Below are positions 9,801 to 17,163 of a stretch of 36,417 nucleotides of DNA, piece after piece. The stretch's first letter is position 1. Each line of letters starts with the position of its first letter. Origin of the DNA: a virus; IMG/VR virus record IMGVR_UViG_3300025099_000066, positions 1-36,417 of that record, one strand, 5' to 3'. Made by a program: the position numbers and the translations under genes. The notes under the pieces were generated by a model. That model did no database searches. It had not been told where the DNA came from and worked only from the letters and a program-made list of their open reading frames with translations.

Positions 9801-11633
9801 CGGCTTGTAAAAACTATGTCTAGCTCTCAAGTCAGCCTCTACACTTTTTCTGCTCTCAGGGTTCATGTTTATTCTAGGCTCATAATATACACCTTTATAA
9901 GTCGTAGGTTGCAGAAGATGCTTACCTGTTAGTTTTCTATAGGTATCCTCATCTTTTATTCTTTCTTGCTCCCATTCGTTGTACAAATTAAAACCAGTAA
10001 CATTGTACATAGATTTTTGGTAATCTAATATCTCTGTAGGCGTTAATTTCTCGTTAAACAAATGTACCATTTGCGTGTTGTATTTCCTTTGAAAGTCCTC
10101 AATACCGAACCAATTAGTTGGAGTATGGTCTTCGTTTATGTCAAAAGTACTAAGCTTCATCCAGCCTTGAGGATCAACATAACCATCTACTTGAGATTTT
10201 TTAGCAACCCAATTTAAATAATTTTTATAAGCCTTAGTTTTGTCCTCTCCTATAAACTTTATTAATTCTCCGTAGTATTTATCGCTCCCTCTAAGTAAGT
10301 CGCTGTCTTCCAGATCTACATCAGTTCCATTCCAAATTTCGTAACCTTGCTCCTCTGCGTATTTTTCAAAATTCTCTATGGTATCTGTCCAATAAGTCTC
10401 ACCCATCTTTTCCAGCATTTTAGAGTCAGTGTCTATTGTTTGAGAAAATATATCTTTTACTAAATTTAAATTAGCCTGTGCAGGAGTTATAACAATTTGT
10501 TTATCATTTACTTCTACCTCCGGGAAATCAACGTTGTATATATATGTTTCTTGATTACTTCTACCGTTGTTTATATTTCCTATCGCGTCTCCACCGTAAT
10601 TAGTAGCCTCAAATATTTGTGGGATTAATTTTAAATCTCTAAACTGTTTGTTTTTAAATAATTCTAATTCTTGTTTAAGCCCATCTAATTCTTCCTTTAT
10701 ATCACCCTTCATCTTGGTATTTACTTGACCAAAACCTTTTTCTTCAGAGATATCGTACTGATTTTGAAGCTGCGTGATTCTAGATTCTATGTTAGTTACT
10801 ATAGATTCGAACTGACCATCACCACCTTCTTCTTCAGGTATCAACGGGTTGTAAGACACTTCAATATCTGCTTTGTTTTCAACCTCTCTCAAATATTTTT
10901 CTACTTCAGATATTTCAAATTTGTTTAAATCTTTAAAAAACTCACCTGTAACCCTTCCTTTTTCTTTATTAACACGCTCCATGATTTCGTTGTTTACAAA
11001 ATCATTGTCTGGTAAAGTGTCTGTTTTTTCGTACTGCTCGTACTCCTTCCAAAGTTTTTTAATATCTTTCTTAGTATAGCCCTGCTCGTTTTTATAATAA
11101 TCAAAAAACGCCTTTTTAAAAGGTATTTGTCTTTCAAGACCTTCTTCTTCTAAAAACTCATCTGACAAATGGGATAGGTCAAAACCTTGTCTTCTTTTAA
11201 TTTGATTTATCTGAAAGTACGAATCTGCGGTTGTTTTCTTAGAGGACTCTGTAATTGCGTCTATATCAATATTGTTGTATAACTCTTTTAAACGTACCAC
11301 ATTGTCTTGTAGTTCTGTTGACACGTTCATTGGTCCTAATATAGATTTTACTTTATCTTTAAATCTACGTTTCTTTGTTTCGTTTTCTTTAGTTAAGTCG
11401 GTTACTTTAATCTCCTCAACATCAGTCTCCATCGCCGGTTCTTCTAAAGCAGGCACTTCAGTTTTAGTTTTTGGCTCTACTGTTTCAACTTCGTCTATGT
11501 CTTCAGAAGGAGATTTGAACACTTTGTTATTATCGATTTTTTCGATATTATCGTGCTCAGATATAACAGAAGCTATTTCCTCTTCTGATCTACCATCGTC
11601 TATCATAGATTGTACTATTTCTTCTAAAGCCAT
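816..11633 (-). CDS. Giant polyvalent virion protein: HExxH, HAD phosphatase, P-loop kinase, zinc motifs
   Basis: This 3605-residue protein takes up 30% of the window. In order: a helical N-terminus and an acidic linker (to about 75); long helical regions; a hydrophobic stretch (about 846-872); H-E-Y-I-H (1308-1312), a zinc metallopeptidase signature; a HAD phosphatase with D-F-D-G-T (2427-2431), T-A-R (2505-2507), K2551/K2553 and D-D (2573-2574); a P-loop kinase with G-G-P-G-A-G-K-S (2619-2626), D2644 and I-D-G-T-G (2699-2703); a region at about 2810-3470 that I recall from other giant phage proteins, with hydrophobic stretches near 3308-3330 and 3345-3371; a Lys/Glu-rich linker; and two C-x9-C-x10-C-x2-H motifs (3542-3566, 3580-3604). 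It follows the internal-protein genes, so delivery with the DNA is likely. No RNA polymerase motif is present. Enzyme substrates are inferred. Confidence 0.85.
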   Translation of the reverse strand: MALEEIVQSMIDDGRSEEEIASVISEHDNIEKIDNNKVFKSPSEDIDEVETVEPKTKTEVPALEEPAMETDVEEIKVTDLTKENETKKRRFKDKVKSILGPMNVSTELQDNVVRLKELYNNIDIDAITESSKKTTADSYFQINQIKRRQGFDLSHLSDEFLEEEGLERQIPFKKAFFDYYKNEQGYTKKDIKKLWKEYEQYEKTDTLPDNDFVNNEIMERVNKEKGRVTGEFFKDLNKFEISEVEKYLREVENKADIEVSYNPLIPEEEGGDGQFESIVTNIESRITQLQNQYDISEEKGFGQVNTKMKGDIKEELDGLKQELELFKNKQFRDLKLIPQIFEATNYGGDAIGNINNGRSNQETYIYNVDFPEVEVNDKQIVITPAQANLNLVKDIFSQTIDTDSKMLEKMGETYWTDTIENFEKYAEEQGYEIWNGTDVDLEDSDLLRGSDKYYGELIKFIGEDKTKAYKNYLNWVAKKSQVDGYVDPQGWMKLSTFDINEDHTPTNWFGIEDFQRKYNTQMVHLFNEKLTPTEILDYQKSMYNVTGFNLYNEWEQERIKDEDTYRKLTGKHLLQPTTYKGVYYEPRINMNPESRKSVEADLRARHSFYKPFAELSSYDINRVTNYTTRKLNKHIKDAFKRIEQIEKAAEKEMEKYLSSVPKELTDRLGELMDMLASYPTTPTTKEDIRKYNDIILEAQAIDEAMEETGINDLHKRLKYLKNLLEVEIETLVEICEITDKQEPIRRIAGTNYNDWDLAIHNIEKGILYPLGMLVRDVLLLDRTQQITKHNNLGTRVDINGNLVHAFRPSNTFNVDFDNTTFRGSFFSNLFTWDTRIQGRLFADAAPTLSIISFSALTGGTTASWLIPFFATGYGNEVFKLENRRNEAKKYIDFYKAAYNLAETEEDKFYYGNLMNEADRMSNLSEFDIYASGIYKGLTEVLTEYTLGYGFFLRRLRRFNNRRLAGGAGLGNLVSLNVVNHMSNVSQEVLVEILHNGWDKYYLGDDISLFKGLDERRWWDNTVWTTLVIQGPGTVRQSLNVFNDAVSTQRSRAKQRELAKELHGLLETKKEIMEDESGSRLAELEEINKRISEVLEESNMINFMNLSELDELTMEEMKEAFSIQRQIDERVSRLSSMAEAFGPDKKLRDKLVQEITELQNKKDKILNKESDKTIEDTKDAANPGVAAYNWGLTKFYNRAIKAMAEQDEDLNYYELDYKIVHLGKFDKDGNKIYELTEKDKAAIRKRFPKDANVIINGITKSFAVNEGNSIYVFTNNQLNAIKFEFAPELSLFPTARRMNAAYATVAALHEYIHYYLFKKGLVTYEYDFDVTETEEGIEAVEEVESTSLEADKIKKKRILNESLRESLEELDRYLQGKLTNKEMELVRNRIAKYKKENNNQDDYEEFVMLLSDLLATGYITKTDINAMFHVRSFFQGLAEFVGLDYGFGNLFKRPEDIVTYLESLQRKINAGKLKVILDPEEEKEVKTKEDDHVVMMSIMENLASEVDAIWAKDGVNGTVDIISLYGGVYNYDTGAFDVIPNSMLDRAIRKYRGFPSFDYNELANAFVTEKRGLMEMITKEYNAKHKKQKDSKTTEKEATLSMFLNKFWPERIKQIAVDVLKQEFEPEITEKTTKMIDEDGNMDFDFFIDNQIDLQLATVLGVEERIKEKIREAVEKTFGTKLPAVTSLKFKTVVNDAVRAELNGVIRELMGGRSAAKFKAFLESNYTDKGGNVIEVWKAIYDAIPQSILNKSFQAFIEPVLDEQGRQVRPDNNRLFKRKDITKEEFLDFFFGENVGRSTQGTRKTGLINALAVTLSRHYVIDHLEDSKNLEKTENINELQGHQKVDNYLARVTEALDLNPENKLSIMELTPGVIDEVSKLRDFVSENGETKGSDMAPLLDKYLDEEVDDKFKGFMGVIIEDVKNIFDEYGSISMEELAKAIDSKFGQNIGFEFFPNFNEVIKKLTNGEVKLMDLKTKEGEKRFFELMGELSETMDPRFLDVKTVRYFFSGNTTVTGFSSGTRVNSKGKTVPAAYSMDFMMDKLIRNTDINDFVKYNETTKEFELVNVETLTPAEEKKIEEVIIAWNKDMGIDHDSSIEIAKLADKINESFNLNERREGIEFARDYLYKKINAFVNQHEDGTKERLEAISFVARLLQYQTNVKPGLSRQGAFLSSFTLDFSETEARPFQWEHNIQLLNFNANVLKSIIDGKFDERYETLSSKYVQSLLDKDAQIFLDGKNLPTEEFKAKYKVDFAEIEKYRGKTGGAPGFTIGMESEALWIVALSNASRTVDLRTGLTMDRVIYNKINTKRAVDYLDGIAERIRSNAPNTRNSDIVFNPMNESKIFSNKFNTDLFNDIISSLVIGEDATEKIDILANSIRTQNAKDIKDYKVINKITENNKIENEEQDEIDKVVKMSLAGEFNGASLFDFDGTVGESDNVVIATKDGVTRTLDGVQWAEDGLRLIQEGWEMDFSDFNNVTNGKLGPLWQKLINQLIKYGNQDVYILTARAPEVQDALFKFINGEIDKHNEKNNTNVPHMIRGNIVGLGDSTGKAKADWIKNNLIFNGFNDIYFVDDMKENVDEVQDMFNEFPEGIIRDGGKSVLVDANKANTDNKVIFLVGGPGAGKSNIVNQLGLGKNYVVLNPDAIMEPMLKKAGLPLDQSLLETKEQRSQWAKIQQAAIKDFKAEIERLKSEGKGIVIDGTGASSNVMQKRYNDFESLGYDIGAVFVNTSLETALDRNSKRERSLRESIVTRTWENVQENIDFYKELFGNDFFQIDTDNIGQFDVLPLSFTENVSNFTLRDNIQEDDVDYAKYSLSESFNIIIEESTGIEAKKRYSDVQANLQGKRKWWNKLNILTDPGAEDFKGLLYSLLSPGKEGERQMEWFKRNLIDPYDKGVAEMEKERIRLLQNYKEIIKGLPKIKKKLQSKIKREDGKDSYLTLNQAVRVWIWTKNGVDMTAMGLSKRDLDLCLKTIESDPELKTFADALRNISSEYSEPSQTWITGSIANDIKNMSERVSRQKHLETFIKNKNEIFSKDNMNKLRVIQGDDYVEFLEEMLDRMENGNRSVQGNTISRTEREFNEWVNNSVGAIMFLNMRSAVLQLLSTTNFIDMGYNHPLKAAKAVTTKEYWINFLKIWNSDWLKSRAEKGGRTINEEELIEAITGSKNPISSFIALCLEKGFTPTSIADRLAITFGGASYLTNGVKHYMDMLKNEDTMREIMGDGVYTTEEIEKAAFDLAFLDLQQKSNESQQSSDPRFISSIQAGGLGRVLFAFKNTPMQYTRLMKRSMQDLLKGRGNSAQHIAKIAYYGAIQNFIFSALQTALFAALDQSDDEWDKKSDRVIQQMIDSILVGLGLKGAIIVTVKNGILTYLDQDARGWNADHTYTILQFANFSPTIGSKLRKVYSSIKGEQLNEDVIAEMNLWDPRNPAWASVANLIEAFTNLPAARVNNIINSLLAISADENEFMDNLMLVMGWNPWDLGIETESKKVKKELKSKKEKAKEKEKEKKKQKQVQEIVNKQIEEHKEEIKSKPEEKKGSYKCSQVNKEGNRCKIEVNFPGDKCTYHEDVPIRKDGKKTQCKKIKSNGKRCGNKTMATSGLCPIHD

Positions 11634-11641
11634 ATTAAATT

Positions 11642-13171
11642 TTATTTTCTATATTTGTTTATTAAGTCACCAGCAGACAAACCTTGGCTTGTAAACTTAG
11701 AAGTTTCCATTCCAATTCTTTCTTTAGCCATGTTGACTAATCCGTTTTTAACTAGATCTTCTATAAGGTCTATATTGAATCTTTCGCTTTCAGGCATAAT
11801 TTGATCTAAGTCCATCATAACGCCATTTTCTTCAGCTTGTTTTTCTAATTTATCAAATAATCCAAAGTCGTAAAACCAAGAAAGTAAACTTTCTTTACCT
11901 TCGGTTACGCCTTCAATAACAGCTTCCAAAGCTCCCTCAGAAATCTTACCTCCTTCTTTGTTTGTTTTTTTCATATCTTCTATGAAACTATCCCACACTT
12001 TGTATCCTTGGAAGTTTTTAGCAAAAACATTTCTATCTAAATCTTTAACCGTCCAAACATCCTCTATACCATCTGCTTTAAAATACATGTCTCCCTCTTC
12101 TGATATACTCATGTTTATTTTATCAGATCCCATATATGTCAAATCGTACTTACGTTGATCTCCCTTGTGGCTTCCTTTTGATATTAAATTATTAAAGCTT
12201 GATTTTTCAAATTGACTAGACTTATTCATGTCTACCCATCCTCCATACTTAGTATTCATCGATCCTAAATTACCAACTAAATTTTTAACGTTATCCATCC
12301 ACTGATCTTTAAACTCTATTTGACCATCGTTGAGTGCGTTAATCATATTTTCTTTTGCTTTTTTTAAATAGTTCCTAACAGTTGCCTTGTGCTTAGGGTT
12401 TTTTAAAACATCAATTTGATTAGTTGACGCAGAGCCAAAAGTAGAGTTTGCTACATGATTTTTTTTCATATCATTTAGCTTTTCCTCTGGCAAAGAGCCC
12501 CAAGTATCATATATAGTGCTTCCTACCGCCCCTTGTCTCACGTATGGCAAATCTCCAACCTGCCTCCTCTGCTGCATAGGGCTAGAAGTAGGTATATAGC
12601 TTTCTCGCGTTCTTGACTTTAAAGCAGAGTATTTTTTAAAAGCAGTTCCTTTTTTCTTACGCGGAGAAACAGGTTTTTCTTTCTTTTGCTCTGCGACTAA
12701 TCGTCTATACATCTTTGGGTCCATACCTCTACTTCTTAAATAACTATCAGAGTAAGGAGGCCCAATTTCCAAAGGTTCTTGTGATGTAATTTTTTTACCT
12801 TTTTCTCTTTGTGGTAAAGCGCTTTTTTTCTTTCCGTCTCCATATATTTCATTCCAAAGAACCCAGTCTGGATTAATAATAAACTTAGAGCTTTCACTGT
12901 CCATTATAACTCGCCTTGGCTCTTTACTTGGTACTTTATTTTCTTTCTTTTCTGGTTTTTTAGTAGTGTTGTTATCGCTTGGCTTTTCCTCTTCTTCTTG
13001 TTTCATTCTTTCGCCCATTATAACCTTAGCAACGTCTTCTACGGCTCCTCCCCAATCAATAGGATCTACCATAGTACTACCAGCCCCACCGGAATACTTA
13101 TACGTTTCGGCAGACTGTCTTATTAAAGCTTCGTTTACTTTTAGTGCGGAACTATTATTTTTTTTGGCCAT
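11642..13171 (-). CDS. Internal virion protein candidate
   Basis: This 509-residue protein has a K/E/P-rich, disordered N-terminal half (residues 45-200, with several basic clusters such as PRKKKGTAFKK). The C-terminal half is folded and helical (about 230-509) and ends in Q-G-L-S-A-G-D-L-I-N-K-Y-R-K. There is no signal peptide, membrane segment or recognisable catalytic motif. It sits between the Q/A-rich internal-protein candidate (1 bp) and the 3605-residue protein (8 bp), the place occupied by the middle core protein in T7-like genomes. A DNA-binding or packaged internal role would fit the basic tract. The true function is unknown to me. Confidence 0.62.
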   Translation of the reverse strand: MAKKNNSSALKVNEALIRQSAETYKYSGGAGSTMVDPIDWGGAVEDVAKVIMGERMKQEEEEKPSDNNTTKKPEKKENKVPSKEPRRVIMDSESSKFIINPDWVLWNEIYGDGKKKSALPQREKGKKITSQEPLEIGPPYSDSYLRSRGMDPKMYRRLVAEQKKEKPVSPRKKKGTAFKKYSALKSRTRESYIPTSSPMQQRRQVGDLPYVRQGAVGSTIYDTWGSLPEEKLNDMKKNHVANSTFGSASTNQIDVLKNPKHKATVRNYLKKAKENMINALNDGQIEFKDQWMDNVKNLVGNLGSMNTKYGGWVDMNKSSQFEKSSFNNLISKGSHKGDQRKYDLTYMGSDKINMSISEEGDMYFKADGIEDVWTVKDLDRNVFAKNFQGYKVWDSFIEDMKKTNKEGGKISEGALEAVIEGVTEGKESLLSWFYDFGLFDKLEKQAEENGVMMDLDQIMPESERFNIDLIEDLVKNGLVNMAKERIGMETSKFTSQGLSAGDLINKYRK

Positions 13172-13172
13172 A

Positions 13173-13844
13173 TTACTTATTTTTTTTCATGTTCTTGTAA
13201 AAAGTAGGTCCATGCATTTTGAAGCCACTTTTACCAACACCTCCTTTCATAGTAAAAGCAGAAGTTATTCCAGCTCCTATATCGCTTATACCTTCGGAAA
13301 CTTGGTCTCTAGCTCTTTGTCTAGCGTCATCAGCTCCAATTTTTCTTCTTTGAGCTAATCCCATCATAGTTTCTGTTTTATCTAAAGACCTATCTTGTTC
13401 TAACATTCTACCGTATCTTTCTTTACTTTGTATTTTAGACCCTTCTTTAGCTGCTAATTGCTGGTTCGCTGCTTCTTGTTGACCAATAGAAGCTGACGCC
13501 CTAGCCGCTTGTTGAGAACCTTGGTTTGCCATTGCTTGCGCTAAACCAGCAACTCCACTTCCTCCAGCCGACCCTTGCATACTTTGTAATATGTTGGCTT
13601 GGTTTTGTTGATTTTGCTGTGCCTCAAATTCTGCTTGTTGGGTGTTCACAGTTAGATCTTCAAAAGCATTTTCCATATTAGCATAAGGATTACTAACGTC
13701 AGCTCCTTCTAAATCTACTTTACGCCTAGCTAATTCGTTGTTAGCTTGCCTTTGTTCTTCTATTCTAGCTTTTCTACCTTGGTTTGCTGCTACAATTTTT
13801 GTAATTCCAGAAGCCGCGGCCATACCTACCATTATCCAACTCAT
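13173..13844 (-). CDS. Internal virion / ejection protein candidate (Q/A-rich)
   Basis: This 223-residue protein starts with a short hydrophobic stretch (MSWIMVGMAAASGITKIVAA, residues 1-20). A long helical Q/A/E/N-rich body follows (21-180), then a G/A-rich hinge and a basic tail (FKMHGPTFYKNMKKNK). This plan (an N-terminal hydrophobic patch, an alanine/glutamine-rich helix and a basic end) is like the smallest internal core proteins of T7-type phages (gp14) and is common in marine podoviruses. Those proteins leave the capsid with the DNA and help form a channel across the envelope. It lies 6 bp after the cupin gene and 1 bp before the next internal-protein candidate. The assignment is by architecture and position, not by homology. 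Confidence 0.62.
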   Translation of the reverse strand: MSWIMVGMAAASGITKIVAANQGRKARIEEQRQANNELARRKVDLEGADVSNPYANMENAFEDLTVNTQQAEFEAQQNQQNQANILQSMQGSAGGSGVAGLAQAMANQGSQQAARASASIGQQEAANQQLAAKEGSKIQSKERYGRMLEQDRSLDKTETMMGLAQRRKIGADDARQRARDQVSEGISDIGAGITSAFTMKGGVGKSGFKMHGPTFYKNMKKNK

Positions 13845-13850
13845 AATTAT

Positions 13851-14456
13851 TTATTTTAAATTTCCTTTATTTTTTAACAACTCAACAGTTTCTAAAGATA
13901 TTTCTTTGTCGGTAAAATCTTTAGCTATTACTTCGTTTTCTATATCTTTTAAATCTGTACTATCTGTAACGTGGACCGTTATAAACCTGCAATCCGTATG
14001 TGTATATATAACTCTTTTAGTGCCAGCAAGAGTTATACCGTTATGAGGTGCTTTTAAATTAACAACACCGTCTTCAGTTAAAATAGACATCTCTCCTTCG
14101 ACTAAAAAGTACGGATGTGTTTTTTTATGTATTTTAGTGATTATTAATTCGTCAGCTGGGTTAAATATTTCTCTAACGTAACAACCATCAGCAAAAGAAT
14201 GTTTTACTGGGTTAAGTTTTTCTAATTCTTCTCCAGTTAAAGCTCCTTCTATATTTTTTAACTGATTCTCAAATTCAACAATTTTGTCTCTATAATCTTG
14301 TTTTCTTCTAATTATCTCACCAGCTTCCCAAGCCTCTTCAAACGTAAAACTATGTTTTATATCTAGCTTTTCCGTCATTTCTACAAATTGTTTTCTTGAC
14401 TCTTCTTTTGTTAGCGGGTTTTTATTTATCTGATCATTTATATCTTTCATTTCCAT
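13851..14456 (-). CDS. Cupin-fold protein with helical N-terminus
   Basis: This 201-residue protein has a charged helical N-terminal half (residues 1-85) with E-E-A-W-E-A-G-E and a coiled-coil stretch. A cupin-like barrel follows, about 90-165: V-R-E-I-F-N-P-A, I-T-K-I-H-K-K-T-H-P-Y-F-L-V-E-G-E-M (109-126), then A-P-H-N-G-I-T-L-A-G-T-K-R and a T-H-T-D-C-R-F-I-T-V-H-V strand. The H-x3-H...E-G spacing recalls cupin motif 1, where histidines and glutamate bind a metal; here H113, H117 and E124 are the candidates. Cupins include sugar isomerases and many non-enzymatic barrels. In a tail-gene cluster it may be a virion barrel or act on a cell-surface sugar. No residue proves activity. Confidence 0.65.
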   Translation of the reverse strand: MEMKDINDQINKNPLTKEESRKQFVEMTEKLDIKHSFTFEEAWEAGEIIRRKQDYRDKIVEFENQLKNIEGALTGEELEKLNPVKHSFADGCYVREIFNPADELIITKIHKKTHPYFLVEGEMSILTEDGVVNLKAPHNGITLAGTKRVIYTHTDCRFITVHVTDSTDLKDIENEVIAKDFTDKEISLETVELLKNKGNLK

Positions 14457-14501
14457 ACGACTAAATTAAATTTATATCAATATAGTCACAGTTTTTAGTG
14501 T

Positions 14502-14855
14502 TTATTTACTACTTTCAAAGTAGTTGGCCGATACAGAAAACAACTCTCCAGCTTCATTAGGGTCGTCATTAACTAATTTTATTTTAGCGAAATACCCTAA
14601 AAGACTAGACATGTTGGCAGAGTTATCCTTGCTGAACATTATAAAATCAGAAGTCGAAGGTGGCGCTGTCGACGAGTCTATATTGCAAACTATATTGTTC
14701 ACTCCCACGGAAATCACAGAACCAATTCTTACTATATTCGAACTATCACCCGTGTCAAAACCACCTAATTGACTAGTGTCAACATAATACGCTATGTCGT
14801 TTATTTGAACTGAAGACTGTACTACTCCTGAAAAATTTAAAGTTATTGTTGGCAT
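14502..14855 (-). CDS. Small conserved virion-associated protein
   Basis: This 117-residue protein is mostly beta. It ends with F-S-K-D-N-S-A-N-M-S-S-L-L-G-Y-F-A (74-90), then L-V-N-D-D-P-N-E-A-G-E-L-F-S-V-S-A and E-S-S-K. The 'FSKDN..N.SSL.GYya....N.s...aELf.v..e..eSSK' pattern recurs in small proteins of marine myoviruses and podoviruses, as I recall, always near tail-fibre genes and without a proven role. It could be a fibre cap, a trimer base or an assembly helper. It starts 1 bp after the fibre candidate. The 45 bp gap after it, before the cupin gene, is A/T-rich and holds no hairpin that I can see. Confidence 0.72.
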   Translation of the reverse strand: MPTITLNFSGVVQSSVQINDIAYYVDTSQLGGFDTGDSSNIVRIGSVISVGVNNIVCNIDSSTAPPSTSDFIMFSKDNSANMSSLLGYFAKIKLVNDDPNEAGELFSVSANYFESSK

Positions 14856-14856
14856 A

Positions 14857-17163
14857 TTATCTGTATTGTACTGTTATTGTTCCATATCCTGCTTCGTCAC
14901 TATCAACTCCTCCAACCGTGGCTTTGTATACGAAAGAGTCTGTTCCACCTCTTTCCATAACGTATCCTTCGTTTACTGTGTATCTTATTCTACCATTGTC
15001 CCAAGCGCTACCAGAAGCACCGTAAGCAGATAAAGTCCCATGTTCTGGTGGTTCAACTGTAGAAAGAGTCTTGCTAGCTTTATTAGTGTCTTTGTCGATA
15101 GATCTAATGTCCAAGTCTAAAAAACCAATGTCTCGATCGACGTATAGAACTATACCACTGTTCTCTGGGTCAGCAGAAGGAACAGAAGGCTTTACGGTGA
15201 TAAAGTTATCAATATCAAAAAGTATAGTTGTATTAGCCGTAGGATGCTGTGTTATATTACCCGTTATTGTAGCTGTTAAAGTAGCGGTACCACTACCAGA
15301 TATAGTAGGACTTAATGTAATCTGCGTGTTGTTCGTGTTACCGTCAGTTGTTGACGTTGTATTAAACTCAAAGTCACCGTAGTCATCTTCAGTAGCGCGT
15401 AAGGGCTGTCTATTTATATATATAACAGATCCATCTGCTTTTGTTATATTGCCGGTCCAAGTTGGTATTTTTCTTGTTGTTTTTATACCACCTCTAGCTA
15501 CAGAAGTTATATTTGTTAATCCACTAGCTAGCGTTAAACTAGAGTCTGTCGCATCTGAAGTAAGCGTTAAAGTTTTGTTAACGTACTGATAAATAGTGAA
15601 AGAGGTAGTTACGTTTTCTTCTACTGTAGTAGCTAAATATGATATTTCATTTGTAGTTGGCGTTACCACTATGTCGTACGAGACGTCTCGTGAAGAAAGC
15701 GGGATGTTAAACAAGGTTTTGTAATAACCAGTGGAATCTATAGTTTGATCTCTTAAAGCGTTGTTCTTAGCGCTAAACTCACCGTTTTCAAAATCGTAAG
15801 TCTTTAAGTCACTACTTCTAGTTATTGTTACGGAAAAAGTAGCGGCTGATTTCGAACCTTGAACAGTTAGCGTTCTAGATCCTCCTCTGTCGCCTAGATA
15901 CTCATCTGAACTTAACGTAACCTGTGTTATTTTAGGTTGAGAAGTCACGGTCATAGGTGTCGTGCCACTCATTTGTGCCCAATCAATAATATGTTGACCA
16001 CAAGAAATATCGTTAGATCCTATAAACTTAACAGTAAATTCTTTAGCCACGCATCTTCTAGCTACTAGCCCGCTTGGACCCCCGAAGTTAGTTATATGAA
16101 CAGAAGAAAAATTTAAAACATCTCCTGTAGACAAGGTGTTAGATTCAGACATGTATACTTTAGAATTAGCATGATCTACTTCTGTCACCCTTATGTCAGC
16201 TCCCCAAAAAGGCCAACATAGCGTAGCGTTGGTTGGACTAGGATTTTGCAATGGATCGTAAGCACAACTAATAAGAGAAGTACCTGTTACTTGCATACCT
16301 GGTATTATATCTGTAGTGTCACACTCTATAACGTTACTAGAGTTTGTAGGAGCTGTTAAAGTTTTATCTACATTGTAATCTGTAGCGGTTTCTTCTATTA
16401 TATAACCACCTGAGTTAGATGCGGCCTGATTTAACACGTAAAAAGGAACTACTTCAAAACTCTTCTGAGGACCAGTCCAAAAAGTTTTCTTAAACAACGT
16501 TGTTACTACTCCAGAATCTATTGTTGCTTGACTTTGGCTAACGGTAGCTGTATCTGCTCCCGGTGTAACAGTGTATCCTCCAACGCCGTTTAATGGGCTA
16601 GTCCAAGTAGTGTTGTTAGCTAAAGAAGTTGTTGTTAACAAAGGTTCGTCAGCAACGTCCATGAAGCAAGATAAGCACTCAAGGCCTCCAGGTATACTTT
16701 GAACACCTGGTGATATAGGAGAGCCTGTTTTGGGCCAGTAATTACTTGGACACTGAGCCTCTGCCTGTACTTGGTTCGTTAAACAAATGTTTATAGATTT
16801 ATTAGAAGCACGCCTAGCTTGACCGTCAATATCTACTGTTAAATCTAAGTTACCAGTAACGACAGCTTGTTGGTCTAAGTAAACGAACACCTCTACTATA
16901 TTACCGGTAGTATGAGGAACCCCTGTAGTTCTAGCTACACTTGGGTTTGGTTCGTTACTATCGTAATCTCCAAACGTAACCATAGTAACTTCAGGAGACG
17001 TTACTCCTGGAACAATATCTATAGTAAAATCATTTGCCCCAACTACAAAACCAGGGTTAGGCGATATATATAGCTTTGCGGCGTTAGGAAGACTTGCTCC
17101 TGACGCTACGTTAGTTATTTGTACTTCGGATACCGTGTAATTTGTAGTTGAACTGTGTCCCAT
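14857..17163 (-). CDS. Ig-like-domain tail fibre or adhesin candidate
   Basis: This 768-residue protein is almost all beta, with high Thr, Ser, Val and Asn. The last 110 residues or so fit a bacterial Ig/cadherin-like repeat: V-E-P-P-E-H-G-T-L-S-A, I-R-Y-T-V-N-E-G-Y, then D-S-F-V-Y-K-A-T-V-G-G-V-D-S-D and a closing T-I-T-V strand. This is the usual 'hGtl..ytp..gy.G.DsF.Y.v.D....s' pattern. Residues about 125-170 contain four Cys (I-C-L-T, A-Q-C-P, L-E-C-L-S-C), unusual for these virion proteins and possibly a disulphide or metal-held knob. It directly follows the nozzle gene (10 bp) and precedes a small structural gene by 1 bp. A receptor-binding fibre or baseplate-like appendage is the likely role, inferred from composition and position. 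Confidence 0.65.
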   Translation of the reverse strand: MGHSSTTNYTVSEVQITNVASGASLPNAAKLYISPNPGFVVGANDFTIDIVPGVTSPEVTMVTFGDYDSNEPNPSVARTTGVPHTTGNIVEVFVYLDQQAVVTGNLDLTVDIDGQARRASNKSINICLTNQVQAEAQCPSNYWPKTGSPISPGVQSIPGGLECLSCFMDVADEPLLTTTSLANNTTWTSPLNGVGGYTVTPGADTATVSQSQATIDSGVVTTLFKKTFWTGPQKSFEVVPFYVLNQAASNSGGYIIEETATDYNVDKTLTAPTNSSNVIECDTTDIIPGMQVTGTSLISCAYDPLQNPSPTNATLCWPFWGADIRVTEVDHANSKVYMSESNTLSTGDVLNFSSVHITNFGGPSGLVARRCVAKEFTVKFIGSNDISCGQHIIDWAQMSGTTPMTVTSQPKITQVTLSSDEYLGDRGGSRTLTVQGSKSAATFSVTITRSSDLKTYDFENGEFSAKNNALRDQTIDSTGYYKTLFNIPLSSRDVSYDIVVTPTTNEISYLATTVEENVTTSFTIYQYVNKTLTLTSDATDSSLTLASGLTNITSVARGGIKTTRKIPTWTGNITKADGSVIYINRQPLRATEDDYGDFEFNTTSTTDGNTNNTQITLSPTISGSGTATLTATITGNITQHPTANTTILFDIDNFITVKPSVPSADPENSGIVLYVDRDIGFLDLDIRSIDKDTNKASKTLSTVEPPEHGTLSAYGASGSAWDNGRIRYTVNEGYVMERGGTDSFVYKATVGGVDSDEAGYGTITVQYR

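Noticed and set aside
822-11694. Many plus-strand open frames of 60-175 codons opposite the giant gene
   Set aside because: They lie fully antisense to a single strong coding frame, are Ser/Leu/Phe-rich low-complexity translations typical of reversed A/T-rich codons, and show no domain or start context of their own.
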